A DNA stretch of 38,535 nt, taken from contig JAQGOU010000107.1 of NCBI GenBank assembly GCA_028293445.1, positions 1 through 38,535 of the forward strand, in the 5' to 3' direction. The position numbers and the translations under genes are program-made. The notes below the pieces were generated by a model, which did not search any database, had not been told where the DNA came from, and saw nothing but the letters and a program-made list of their open reading frames with translations. The DNA comes from Verrucomicrobiales bacterium (GTDB taxonomy: Bacteria > Verrucomicrobiota > Verrucomicrobiia > Limisphaerales > JACDHS01). Positions 15,216 through 24,428 of this stretch are shown here, piece after piece; position 1 is the first letter of the stretch, and every line of letters starts with the position of its first letter.

Positions 15216-16211
15216 TCACCAGGTCTGTTTCAATTCCAGGGCGATACGCTCGGCTGCGAGGACGAGGCGTTGCCGCGCAATCTTCCGGGCGTCTTTGATA
15301 AAATCCTCACTCAAGGTTGGAATGGCGGACGTTGGAATTTTTCCTGATTCCACATCCTCCTCGTGTACAAATTGCATGCGATCCTCGGCATAGGCAAAAT
15401 CGACGGCGAGGTGAAAACTTTCCTGCACCCATGAGGCGATGGTTTTGTGTTGCTCCAGGTCTTTGAGTTTCTGTGGCTTGAGTTCAGGAGCGGCATTGAG
15501 TTCATCCGCCAGCGCGGCCGCTGTTTGGTACGAGGGATTCACGCCCGGCAACTGATCCCAAAATGAGTGAAGGTCGATCTGTCTCTCTCCTTCAACCCTA
15601 ACAATATGGTGTCCGCCCAAACTGTCTCCACGCGGCCGTTTTTTCGTCACGAGATTTGCGGCATGCAGCGGTTGATGCAGATCGCCGCACAAGTGAAGAG
15701 CCCAGCAGAGACTTACCGCACGATCGGATGCCGTCGCCTTTACGTTCTTCAGATTCGCGAAGGAGTTCGACAGCACCATTTCGGCATCGGGTTTGGCGAT
15801 GTAAAAATCCTCGAGCGAAACGCGATTCGTATCCCGCGACAACATGAAGGGATAACCAATGGCGTGCGGATACAGATCGTACTTCGTAACGGAATGCGGT
15901 TTGGAGCGTTGCCCATGTTTTGCCGGACGCACCATATCCGGCCAGTTGGCAGCCATCAGAAATGCCCACTCATTTTTATCCACTCCGCGAGGGACATCCG
16001 CCGTAAGAATTGATTTGTAATGCGGATGTTGCTTCAGGAGATCTGAAACTGCCTGGCGCTCGTCTTTATCCAGTTTTCGCCAGACCAGTTCAGCAATCGT
16101 ACGGTGTCCCACGTTATTCCAGGCCCTCACGGGGAGGGCCTGGAATGTTAACGCGATCCACACTACGAACAGCAACTTGGTTGAGTCTCGGGAGATACGT
16201 TTTGCGTTCAT
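15216..16211 (-). CDS. Secreted S1/P1-type zinc-dependent nuclease
   Basis: A 331-aa protein. Residues 1-30 are a signal peptide ending in ALPVRA, which would expose tryptophan 31 at the mature N-terminus. In the S1/P1 family that N-terminal Trp directly ligates zinc, and the WNNVGHR start matches. Further zinc-binding blocks are NWPDMVR, CWALHLCGDLHQPLHAA and GGHHIVRVEG..IDLHSFWD, which together give the His/Asp trinuclear zinc site. Family members degrade single-stranded DNA and RNA and act as 3'-nucleotidases; some bacterial and eukaryotic relatives are phospholipase C-like. Start: ATG 16211, 11 nt after the stop of the metallophosphoesterase gene. An in-frame TTG at 16226 overlaps that stop. 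Translational coupling and joint secretion with the phosphoesterase suggest nucleic-acid or phosphate scavenging. Length is typical of the family. Confidence 0.92.
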   Translation of the reverse strand: MNAKRISRDSTKLLFVVWIALTFQALPVRAWNNVGHRTIAELVWRKLDKDERQAVSDLLKQHPHYKSILTADVPRGVDKNEWAFLMAANWPDMVRPAKHGQRSKPHSVTKYDLYPHAIGYPFMLSRDTNRVSLEDFYIAKPDAEMVLSNSFANLKNVKATASDRAVSLCWALHLCGDLHQPLHAANLVTKKRPRGDSLGGHHIVRVEGERQIDLHSFWDQLPGVNPSYQTAAALADELNAAPELKPQKLKDLEQHKTIASWVQESFHLAVDFAYAEDRMQFVHEEDVESGKIPTSAIPTLSEDFIKDARKIARQRLVLAAERIALELKQTW

Positions 16212-16222
16212 CAATATCGCCG

Positions 16223-19200
16223 TCAAGGAACTACTTTGATGCGATAAAAGCGAACTCCATTTAAAACAGCGTCAGCATCCGTGAACGATTGGGTCGAAGG
16301 TTCTCCCGATGGACTGTGATCTGTTTCAGTCTCAGTATCCTGCTCGATGTCATTGAAATCTCCGTCAAGCCCGTCCGCATATTGGACCCGGTAGCGTGTG
16401 CCGCCAACAGAAGACCAAGTCAGCGTAACTTGTCCGTCCGCTTCGAGTTTCGTATCAACAACACGCAGAACGGATGCCGCGTTGGTTGGATTCGTATTGG
16501 CAATGAACTCGGCGAAGTTACTCTGTCCATCACCATCGTTATCTGCTTTGGCGTCGGTGATACCGTATGTCGCTTCCCAGTCATCGGGAATGCCATCAGC
16601 GTTAGCGTCGTTCGAAGCAGTCCTCGCAAAGCCAGCGGTCGTGGTGAATTTCCATTCGGGACTGGTGGAGTAATCACCTAACTCATCGGCCACGGTGACG
16701 TACCATTCATAGCCCTTGCTCGCCAGCAGGCCCGACCAGGTATTGCTCGTTTGCGTGCCGGCAACGACGTTGATGTTTGTTTTCAAGGCGGTGTAAGCCG
16801 TGGCTGGCGAACCAGCGCCATTCGGTTGCATATTATACGTATACGAGAACTGGCTATTGGCATCGGTCTCGAAGTTACCCGTGTAAGGCGAGAAGGTTTT
16901 GATGCTGATCGTATTATTGGCCGGTGAAAAATACATCAGCCGCATCAAGCCATTGCCGCCATTGAAGCGTCCCTGGTAATCAGAGATCAACGTGCGCACG
17001 GTGTGGCCGTTAAATGTATCCGAGCGACGGCCTTCGCCACCTTCGTTGAAAACGTGGCCCCCGAGCATCATGAAAAAGTTGGGGTTAGGTTTAAGCGCAG
17101 CGTAGATGGCCGCGCCTTGTGTGCTGAAAGGCGCTGTTACGGTGTCATCCGGAGTATCATCGCCAGCGTGATGTGTCAGGACCAGCACGCGGCGAGTCGG
17201 ATATGTCGCGATAACGTTGTTGGCCCAATCCATGATTAACGAACCGTAGCGCCCGTATTCAAAAGAGATGACGAGGAAATCCATTCCTCCAGCACTGAAC
17301 AGATCATACCAACTGTCATTGTTCGTGTCGTAATGGCCTCCGTAATAGGACTTGCCGGTAAAATGCGAACTTCCGAAATATTGGTTGTAAAAAGCGGTCG
17401 AACCATCTGGATCGCCATTGGGATCCTGGTCATGATTGCCCACAGTGATGCCGTAAGGAATGCCCTCCAGGAGCTGGGTGCTGGACTGTTTTTCCAACCG
17501 ATAATTGGCGTTGGTAGCATTCTTCCACTGGAAAAGTTGATCTGCATTGTTGACGCAATCACCCAATGTCGCGACGAAAGGAATGTTCTCAGAGACACGA
17601 TTAGCGATAATCCAATCCATTTGCGCAAACCACATTTCCTTCGTTGCCGTACCGCTGCCGGCGGCTTCTCGCGCGTAATTTTGCGTGTCAGGCAAAACTG
17701 GAATGAGGAAGTCGGGACCGGGTCCAGGTACGGCGAGCCGGTGCCCGAAGAAGGTCACCGTTAAATTGCCGCCCGCCGTGTTGTTGGCGGTAACTTTCAA
17801 ACTCGGAGCCGAAGCAATGTTGGTGGCGTTATTAGCCGGGGCGACGAGCGTCGCGGTTGGTGCGGGAATGAACACGAACGAAACTGCTGCTTCAGGGGGT
17901 GTTTGCAAGCCCATCCCGGGAATGTCGCGCGATTGAATAATCCAGTCATTGCCGCTCGGTTGTGCGCTAACAACGTTGTCGGCGTTGAAGGGGGCGCCAC
18001 CTTCCGCGGAAATAACCAGGACGCCTTTGGACGATGAGTAGCCAGGGATCGTCAGCTTCCAGGTGCCATTGGTGGTGTTCGTGACACTGAAACGTGCCGA
18101 ACTCCCATTATACATCAGGATCGTGCCATCACCGTGAAATTTCCCGGAGATAATCGAAACGTTTGTCTTGGGAATAAAGGCAAAAGCGACCGGGCCCTGC
18201 GCCGTGGTTGTTGAATTGGTCAGGTTATTTTTAACATATACCGACCAGGTCCCATCGGTATTGGCTTTCGATGAAGCGTAGTAGTTGTTATTGGCGCCGG
18301 CGGTGACGAGCAGAACACCATCCGTTTGTGAATTGATTCCGAAGCTACTCAGATTCACGGTGGAAAGCCCGGCACCGTTATCGACGAAATGCGTTCCCAA
18401 CGTCAATCCGGATGAGGCGGTCAGCAGATCATTCGCGCCGCCAACGGTTCCCGCGGAATTGCGCGCATAGCCACCGAGCCATTTTGCGTAAGGGAAGAAG
18501 GCCGCGGAGACGTTGATATTATATTCGGCTCCGTCCTCGGTTGTTGCAGTAGGAATAAAGTATCCAGTCGAGGTGCTGGCCATGGCGCTGGTGCAATAGT
18601 TAATGCCAGAGTCTTCGCCGTGATCGCGTCCGTTTTCAGCCACCGACGTCACCAGGACGCCGGTCGTTAAATCATCCGTGGCCGACGTTCCAACCTGCAC
18701 CGTGTAATCGCCGCGACTGGAACCATCCCGAACCAGCAAGCCGTTGATCGAAACGGTCGTCGTGACTTCTACGGAATTAGTCGTGTTGGCCAAATCTTTT
18801 TCAATTACTTTGATGCTTGCCGCAGAAACTCCATGCGCCGGGACAAACACTTTCACGGAGATCAATCCGGCGGATTCCACAATCTTCGCGACGAGACCCA
18901 TTCCCAGGCCGGAACCAGTGATCGTCGGAGTCACGTTGAATGAACCGGTTTTTGTTCCCGTGTAGGTAATCAATGAATACGTGCCAACATCGAGGGGGCC
19001 GCCGGTGACGTTGACCGTGATAACGTTGGCACTCAGCGTGATGTTGCCTGAAATATTCAAGGTGCCGACGGTTCCGGTGGTGCCGTCCGCCGTGAGAGAA
19101 GCTTTCGCTCCCGAAGCGAAGGTAACGGCGCCGGTGACAGTCCCCGCGCCCGTCGCAGAATTGCGTGATAGCGTCTGGCTTGCGGTGAGCGCATAACCGG

Positions 19201-22200
19201 CAATGGCAGACACGTTGTAAGTGGCGCTGCTGGCCAGTGAGATTGTGGTGCTCGCGAGTGAGCCGCCGACCGCCAACGCCACCGTTCCAGCGCTAATTGT
19301 GGTTGCGCCCGTATGCGTATTGGCACCACTCAACGTTAGTGTGCCCGCGCCTTGCTTCACCAGGCTGCCGCTGCCGGAGATGCTTCCCGCAAACGTGCTC
19401 GCGCTCGCATCACCAACGGTCAGTGTACCTGAACCGAGAACAACCTGACTGAAGCTGCTCGCACTGGAAATCGAAGCAACCGTTTCGCTGAAGCTATTCA
19501 AATCGAAACGTCCACTTCCAGAAATGTCGACCGCCCCGGAATCAACGATTTGGTCTGCGGCATCCAATCGAAGGATATCCGCCGCTGCACCACCTACACC
19601 GTCACCGACAGTAATACTGCCGGCGATGGCATTGACGCCCGCGGATTTCGCCAATGAAAGAGTTCCTGCATTCACGAGCGTAGCACCCGAATATGTATTC
19701 GCACTTGCGCCGGAAAGTTGGAGAAGACTATTGCCTTCTTTAGTCAGGCCGCCTGCCCCGCTGACGATGCCGCCGAGGGTAAAAGCCCCCGAATCAGATT
19801 GAATCCGCAACGCGGCGCCAAGCGTCAATCCCGCGTTCAACGCGTTGTTTCCAGTGGCGTTTGTAATCGCGGCCGTGACGGTTAAGGCATTGCCATAAAG
19901 CGCAAATCCATCGCTGTTGAAATTCACAGAGGGCACGCTCAGTCCACTGATGTTGTTGGTGTTGATCAGGCGCGTCGTGCCGTTAAAGATGAGTTTGTCA
20001 CCCGTAACCGGAGCCACACCATCCCAGTTTGCCACTGTGCTCCAATTGCCGTCAGTTCCGCCGCCGGACCAGTTGCGTCCGGTCGAATAAATACGAAGGC
20101 TGATTTGGCCGGTGGTTTCCACCAGCTCAATCAAGTAACCGGGAGCTACTCCGGAACCGGTGATGACCGGTGTGGAATTAAAGGATCCACTTTTCGCGCC
20201 GCTGTAAGTGACGAGGGGATAAGTGCCAGCGCCAAGCGGGGAACTATTAATATTGATGGTCAGTGTATTTCCGTTCAGCGTTAGTCCGCCCACGATGCTT
20301 AATGTGCCAATGGATCCCGCCGTTCCATCCGCTTGCAAAGAAACCTGCGCACCTGAGGTGAAAGCCACGGAGCCGTTTACATTTCCTGCGCCGGAAGATG
20401 CGTTGCGAATCAGGGTCTGACTCGCCCCAACCGCGTAGCCACTCACCGCCGAAACATTGAACGTTGCGCCACTCACAATCGTGATGCTGGGTGAACTAGC
20501 AATTGAACCGCCCGCTCCCAACGCCAGCGTTCCTGCGCTGATGGTAGTGGTTCCACTAAATGAATTCGCACCGCTCAACGTCACCGTGCCGGAACCTTGC
20601 TTCACCAGATTTCCGGTGCCGGAAACAGTTCCTGCAAACGTATTCGCGCTGGTATCGCCGACTGTCAACGTGCCTGCGCCCAAAATGATTTGGCTGCTCG
20701 CACTTGCACTGGAAACAGAACCGATCGTTTCACTGAATCCATTCAAATTTAACGAACCGCCCGCGGCAATCGTAACCACTGCTGAATCCGCAATTTGATT
20801 GGCCGCATTCAATTGCACGGTATCCGTGCCGATTCCGTCCCCGATCGTGACATTGCCGGGAAGAGCGTTGCCCGCTGTTTTCGCCAGCAAAAGCGTTCCC
20901 GCATTCACCAGCGTGTTGCCGGAGTAAGTATTCGCACTGCTTCCGGAAAGCTGGAGAACGCCGGTTCCATCTTTGGTCAAACCGCCGGTGCCACTCACGA
21001 TTCCTGAAAGTGTCGTTGTTCCACTGCTGGTCGCTGCGATAGATCGCGTCGCGCTGCCGAGGTTAACTCCGCCGGACAAAGTAACGGCTTCGATTCCTGC
21101 CACCGTAAAATTCCCACCGACTACCACCGCACCACTTAATGTCTTGGCGCCGCCAGTTCCCGTCAGTGTGCCGCCGTTGATCGTGATGGTTCCGGTGCCG
21201 AGCGCAGCATTATTGCCCACGGTCAACGTTCCCGCAGTCAAAGTTGCACCGCCACTGAAACTGTTGTTCGTGTTCAACGTTAAGGCAGCGCTGCCCGTTT
21301 TGGACAATGCGCCGGTGCCGCTCAAGGTTTGGTCAACGATGATATCACTCAGGACATCCAGCGTGAGTCCGCCTGCTTGAATTTGCGCGACATCGAGAGT
21401 GTTCATGAACGGACTGAGCGCTCCGGCGTCGGTGCGCACAGTTGCATTGTCGAAGAAAATGGACGACGAACCTCCGGTGATATTCTTCCGGATTTGTTTG
21501 GCTACGAGCGTGCCGTTTTTAATGGTGTAGGTACCGGTGCCTGCGCCGACGTCATTGAAGAGAATCGTACCGGGAGTAACGGTGCCGCCTACCTGGTTGA
21601 TGACGCCGATGGCACCCGCTGCGTAAGGAAGCGCGAGATGGACACCACCTGCCAGCGTCAAGGTGCTATTATCAATATCCAGTCGGCTGGCGACGGGATT
21701 GGCGCTGTCGCCGACCCGCAAATTGCCACCGGCCGCCGTAATCGTAAGATTTGCGCCATTGGTTAGAATCGTTTGTGCGCCCGGGCCCGTGGCGAGCGAT
21801 CCGACGCGATAGCCACCGATCGTATTAAACGTGCCGCCGTCGATAATGTGCTTGCCTTCATTAATGGCAAAGGCCGGATTGGCCGTAAAATTCATGGTCC
21901 CTTTTTGCCGCAAGGTGCCGCCGCCGATCACGCTGTGGTCTCCGATGTCGCGAATCGTAGTTGTATTATCCAGCAACAGTTCGCCGCCAGTGGCGATACT
22001 CCAGGTTTTCACTGCGGTGGAACTCCAGTCGAGGCCAGCCTTCAACGTGTTAACACCTGCGAGATTGGTGAGTGCACTCGTGTTGGTGAATGTATTGCCC
22101 CAAAGCGTGAACCCTCCGTTGTTGAAAGCCACATAAGGCACAGTCAAACCAACGAGGTTATTCGTGTTGGCAGGACGGGTGGTTCCGTTGAAAATCAACG

Positions 22201-23128
22201 CGCTCCCATTGATCGGAACCGCGCCGTTCCAATTTGTCGTGTTGTTCCAATTGGCATTGGCGCCAAGGCCGTTCCAGATCCGAGGACCGGAATTCCAGTT
22301 CAAAGAAAAATTGTCATAAGTGACCGCCGCATCGGGTGCGATGTCCCACATCAGGATCCTGCTCGCGCCGTCCAATCGCCAGCCGCTGGTGAGATTGGCA
22401 TCGGTGGCAGTATCATAAAACCAGGTGCTGCCGCCATTGATTGATAGTTGCACGCGGGAGTTGAAACCACTGGTTTGCGCCCCCGCATCCGTGACGCGCA
22501 TCAAAATGGTGATCTCCGTTCCGTAAGTCGCCGCGGCCATGGTCAAAACCGAGGCATTCAAATCGGCGGCCAAACCCGAGGAACCGGTATCAATCCTTTT
22601 TCCGATCGTATAGAAATTATCCGTGGCGACATTGCGATAAACCTGGAAGCCAAAATCCCAGGTCGTAGCATCGCCCTCCGCAGTGCCCAGAGCGAATGAG
22701 GACCGTTGCGTTCCGACTGAGTCGTTGTCGATGCTGATGGAAAGATCATAAACGGCGGGATTCGCAGGACTCGCATTCGCGATGGCCAGTGCCGGAGCGA
22801 AATCGAACGCCGTCGTTCCGTTTGCCGAAGGAGTGAACCGCCCTGGATTGATTGCTGAGGTCACCTTCGCTTTGCTGGTGGTAATCGTGTAGACATTTGT
22901 CGCCTTGGTTCCGGTATTGATATATCGGAGTCCAGCGGCCACGGATCCAGTCAAACGGGTCGTAGGCGGATTGATGCCCGAATTGACGCCAGCATTCAGC
23001 GCGAAACCGGACCCGGTCCCGGTCACATTGTAACTATCGCTGAGAATTGTTGTTGCGCCATGAACTGGAGCAACGGACAAAATGCCCAGAAGGACGCCGG
23101 AGAGCAGTATTTTATGAGATGTTTTCAT
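16223..23128 (-). CDS. Giant secreted protein: shared N-terminal module, autotransporter-type repeats, calcineurin-like metallophosphoesterase, Ca-binding C-terminus
   Basis: A 2301-aa secreted protein. Signal peptide 1-24 (MKTSHKILLSGVLLGILSVAPVHG). The shared beta-rich module spans about 25-260 (GSGFALNAGVNSGINP, VTYDNFSL). About 265-1400 holds two WNGLGANANWN / WSGGGTDGNWS segments and many autotransporter-associated repeats of the type TLSGANSFSGTTTISAGTLALG. About 1400-1790 is a beta-rich region with VAFAFIPKTNVS and FVFIPAPTA. The phosphoesterase spans about 1807-2100: VLPDTQNY (DxQ in place of DxH, as in related secreted members), LGDCVNN, VGNHDQD, LTHHAGD and GGHVF supply the two-metal site. 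After an Fn3-like part, about 2170-2215 has Ca-binding DxDxDG repeats (DANADGIPDDW, DNDGDGQSNF). There is no autotransporter barrel and no PEP-CTERM tail. The ATG at 23128 is chosen because it begins the signal peptide and the upstream open frame contains the regulatory dyad. It is the first gene of a four-gene run. The substrate (nucleotide, phosphoester or phosphoprotein) is unknown. Confidence 0.9.
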   Translation of the reverse strand: MKTSHKILLSGVLLGILSVAPVHGATTILSDSYNVTGTGSGFALNAGVNSGINPPTTRLTGSVAAGLRYINTGTKATNVYTITTSKAKVTSAINPGRFTPSANGTTAFDFAPALAIANASPANPAVYDLSISIDNDSVGTQRSSFALGTAEGDATTWDFGFQVYRNVATDNFYTIGKRIDTGSSGLAADLNASVLTMAAATYGTEITILMRVTDAGAQTSGFNSRVQLSINGGSTWFYDTATDANLTSGWRLDGASRILMWDIAPDAAVTYDNFSLNWNSGPRIWNGLGANANWNNTTNWNGAVPINGSALIFNGTTRPANTNNLVGLTVPYVAFNNGGFTLWGNTFTNTSALTNLAGVNTLKAGLDWSSTAVKTWSIATGGELLLDNTTTIRDIGDHSVIGGGTLRQKGTMNFTANPAFAINEGKHIIDGGTFNTIGGYRVGSLATGPGAQTILTNGANLTITAAGGNLRVGDSANPVASRLDIDNSTLTLAGGVHLALPYAAGAIGVINQVGGTVTPGTILFNDVGAGTGTYTIKNGTLVAKQIRKNITGGSSSIFFDNATVRTDAGALSPFMNTLDVAQIQAGGLTLDVLSDIIVDQTLSGTGALSKTGSAALTLNTNNSFSGGATLTAGTLTVGNNAALGTGTITINGGTLTGTGGAKTLSGAVVVGGNFTVAGIEAVTLSGGVNLGSATRSIAATSSGTTTLSGIVSGTGGLTKDGTGVLQLSGSSANTYSGNTLVNAGTLLLAKTAGNALPGNVTIGDGIGTDTVQLNAANQIADSAVVTIAAGGSLNLNGFSETIGSVSSASASSQIILGAGTLTVGDTSANTFAGTVSGTGNLVKQGSGTVTLSGANSFSGTTTISAGTLALGAGGSIASSPSITIVSGATFNVSAVSGYAVGASQTLIRNASSGAGNVNGSVAFTSGAQVSLQADGTAGSIGTLSIVGGLTLNGNTLTININSSPLGAGTYPLVTYSGAKSGSFNSTPVITGSGVAPGYLIELVETTGQISLRIYSTGRNWSGGGTDGNWSTVANWDGVAPVTGDKLIFNGTTRLINTNNISGLSVPSVNFNSDGFALYGNALTVTAAITNATGNNALNAGLTLGAALRIQSDSGAFTLGGIVSGAGGLTKEGNSLLQLSGASANTYSGATLVNAGTLSLAKSAGVNAIAGSITVGDGVGGAAADILRLDAADQIVDSGAVDISGSGRFDLNSFSETVASISSASSFSQVVLGSGTLTVGDASASTFAGSISGSGSLVKQGAGTLTLSGANTHTGATTISAGTVALAVGGSLASTTISLASSATYNVSAIAGYALTASQTLSRNSATGAGTVTGAVTFASGAKASLTADGTTGTVGTLNISGNITLSANVITVNVTGGPLDVGTYSLITYTGTKTGSFNVTPTITGSGLGMGLVAKIVESAGLISVKVFVPAHGVSAASIKVIEKDLANTTNSVEVTTTVSINGLLVRDGSSRGDYTVQVGTSATDDLTTGVLVTSVAENGRDHGEDSGINYCTSAMASTSTGYFIPTATTEDGAEYNINVSAAFFPYAKWLGGYARNSAGTVGGANDLLTASSGLTLGTHFVDNGAGLSTVNLSSFGINSQTDGVLLVTAGANNNYYASSKANTDGTWSVYVKNNLTNSTTTAQGPVAFAFIPKTNVSIISGKFHGDGTILMYNGSSARFSVTNTTNGTWKLTIPGYSSSKGVLVISAEGGAPFNADNVVSAQPSGNDWIIQSRDIPGMGLQTPPEAAVSFVFIPAPTATLVAPANNATNIASAPSLKVTANNTAGGNLTVTFFGHRLAVPGPGPDFLIPVLPDTQNYAREAAGSGTATKEMWFAQMDWIIANRVSENIPFVATLGDCVNNADQLFQWKNATNANYRLEKQSSTQLLEGIPYGITVGNHDQDPNGDPDGSTAFYNQYFGSSHFTGKSYYGGHYDTNNDSWYDLFSAGGMDFLVISFEYGRYGSLIMDWANNVIATYPTRRVLVLTHHAGDDTPDDTVTAPFSTQGAAIYAALKPNPNFFMMLGGHVFNEGGEGRRSDTFNGHTVRTLISDYQGRFNGGNGLMRLMYFSPANNTISIKTFSPYTGNFETDANSQFSYTYNMQPNGAGSPATAYTALKTNINVVAGTQTSNTWSGLLASKGYEWYVTVADELGDYSTSPEWKFTTTAGFARTASNDANADGIPDDWEATYGITDAKADNDGDGQSNFAEFIANTNPTNAASVLRVVDTKLEADGQVTLTWSSVGGTRYRVQYADGLDGDFNDIEQDTETETDHSPSGEPSTQSFTDADAVLNGVRFYRIKVVP

Positions 23129-23261
23129 GATGAGTTCTGCGTCTGGGCAAATCACACCGGACCAGGGTGGATTCATAAACAGCCAGCTCCTCGCGGGCAC
23201 ATTGAGGCCAGCAAAGAGACGGCGAAAGTTGCGGGAATGGTTGGATACTGAAATGAACTGA

Positions 23262-23292
23262 GCGAAAAGGGAATACCCACAAATTAGGGTGT
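23262..23292 (-). promoter_or_regulatory. Operator-like dyad ACCC-N8-GGGT upstream of the metallophosphoesterase operon
   Basis: This is a near-copy of 5719-5747: GCGAAAAGGGAATA followed by CCCACAAATTAGGGTGT on the plus strand. The dyad ACCC-N8-GGGT is exact. It lies about 130 bp upstream of the ATG at 23128, which leaves room for a leader. The match extends over about 29 bases while the flanks are unrelated, which favours a functional site or a mobile remnant over chance. Confidence 0.5.
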
Positions 23293-23360
23293 GGACAAGA
23301 AATCGCATGCAGGGTGACCGCGCCACTCGTTAAGCGTCGACCCAGTCGTGAACTTCGATG

Positions 23361-24428
23361 CTATAGCTGGCGGCTTCGGAGGATTTCGTGGACGAATCGA
23401 AGTTTCTCGATCGCAGGATTGGAGAGCACGAAGGGATACAAGTCCGGGAGTCCCATGCCACGATTCAGTTCGTTGAACGCATAAGTAAGCGGGAACCAGT
23501 TCCCAAGAATCCGATCGAACGACGAATTCAACTTCGCAATGGAATTAGGATCAGCCGTCATCGATTGCGCCTCCGGGTGCCGGGGCTTTAGCGTCACACC
23601 AAAGCTGCCGGCGGTTTCGACGGTGTCGACAATGTGAAAATAATGTGCGGAGGTTTCGGCCCAGTCTTCCCAAGGATGCGCGGTGGCGTACGCACTGACG
23701 TGACGCAACTGCCAGTCCGCCGGTGCGCCGTGTTGATAGTAGTTCTGAAGCGAAGTCTTATAGTCCTGCCTCTCATCGCCAAACAATTCGCGAAAGCGAT
23801 CGAGGTGTTGAGGATGTTCCACGAGCTCACCCCAATAATAATGAGCAATCTCATGCCGCATATGTCCGAGCAAGGTTCGGAAAGGTTCACGCAAATGAAC
23901 TCGACGCCGCTCGCGCTCAGCTGGTTCGGCTTCTGCAATATTAATCGTGATTACACCTTCATCGTGCCCGGTCATCACCGGTGGACCGCCACTCGCATCA
24001 GTCATGAAGCGAAAACGTAGTGGCGCGCGGTTGTGATTCGAGGTTCCTTCGGTCGAAAGTCCCAGACGGAGCAACGTGTAAACCATGCGCCTCTTGGCGA
24101 CTTCCATCTGATGCCACAACTCACGATGGTTCGAGATCGTCAAATCAGGAATCACCGTGTTGAGCCGGCAGGCCGTGCAGAACGGATTCGGGTCTTCGAC
24201 TGGAATCATCCAGTTACAAATCTCATGCTGCTGACCGTTTGCGCATTGGCGGTATAAATGGTTGTGGGCGTTCGGTGTCAGCGCCCGCCATAATCCGTCC
24301 GGCGCAGGTTGGATCGTGCTGAGGTCAATTAGGTCCGGAAGAAAGCCCAATGAGTTGTCGCACTTGAGACAGTGGACATTTTCAAAAAAGGCGAGACTTC
24401 CACAGACATCGCAATGAAACGCTTTCAC
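23361..24428 (-). CDS. Zinc-ribbon zincin-like metallopeptidase (DUF2248 / COG4307 type)
   Basis: A 355-aa cytoplasmic protein. The N-terminal zinc ribbon has CxxC pairs at C6/C9 and C20/C23, and a second set of cysteines lies at C62, C71, C84 and C87. The C-terminal half carries HMRHEIAHYYW with the HExxH zincin motif at 192-196; ERQDY and HPWEDWAETSAHYFHI follow. The motifs imply a zinc-dependent peptidase. In the family it is called putative, with no known substrate. The start is GTG 24428, overlapping the transglutaminase stop by 4 nt (GTGA), so the two are co-translated. Its place in the ATP-grasp/transglutaminase cluster suggests that it processes the same peptide product or tag. Confidence 0.88.
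   Translation of the reverse strand: MKAFHCDVCGSLAFFENVHCLKCDNSLGFLPDLIDLSTIQPAPDGLWRALTPNAHNHLYRQCANGQQHEICNWMIPVEDPNPFCTACRLNTVIPDLTISNHRELWHQMEVAKRRMVYTLLRLGLSTEGTSNHNRAPLRFRFMTDASGGPPVMTGHDEGVITINIAEAEPAERERRRVHLREPFRTLLGHMRHEIAHYYWGELVEHPQHLDRFRELFGDERQDYKTSLQNYYQHGAPADWQLRHVSAYATAHPWEDWAETSAHYFHIVDTVETAGSFGVTLKPRHPEAQSMTADPNSIAKLNSSFDRILGNWFPLTYAFNELNRGMGLPDLYPFVLSNPAIEKLRFVHEILRSRQL

Noticed and set aside
17003-22699. Many plus-strand frames of 60-223 codons opposite the giant gene
   Set aside because: They are antisense shadows of a GC-rich repetitive coding sequence. None has a coherent domain, and the minus frame is continuous with clear domains.
23129-23326. N-terminal extension of the giant phosphoesterase protein from an upstream start
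   Set aside because: The ATG at 23128 begins a standard signal peptide, the paralogue at 1-1732 starts at the same place, and the extension contains the operator-like dyad.
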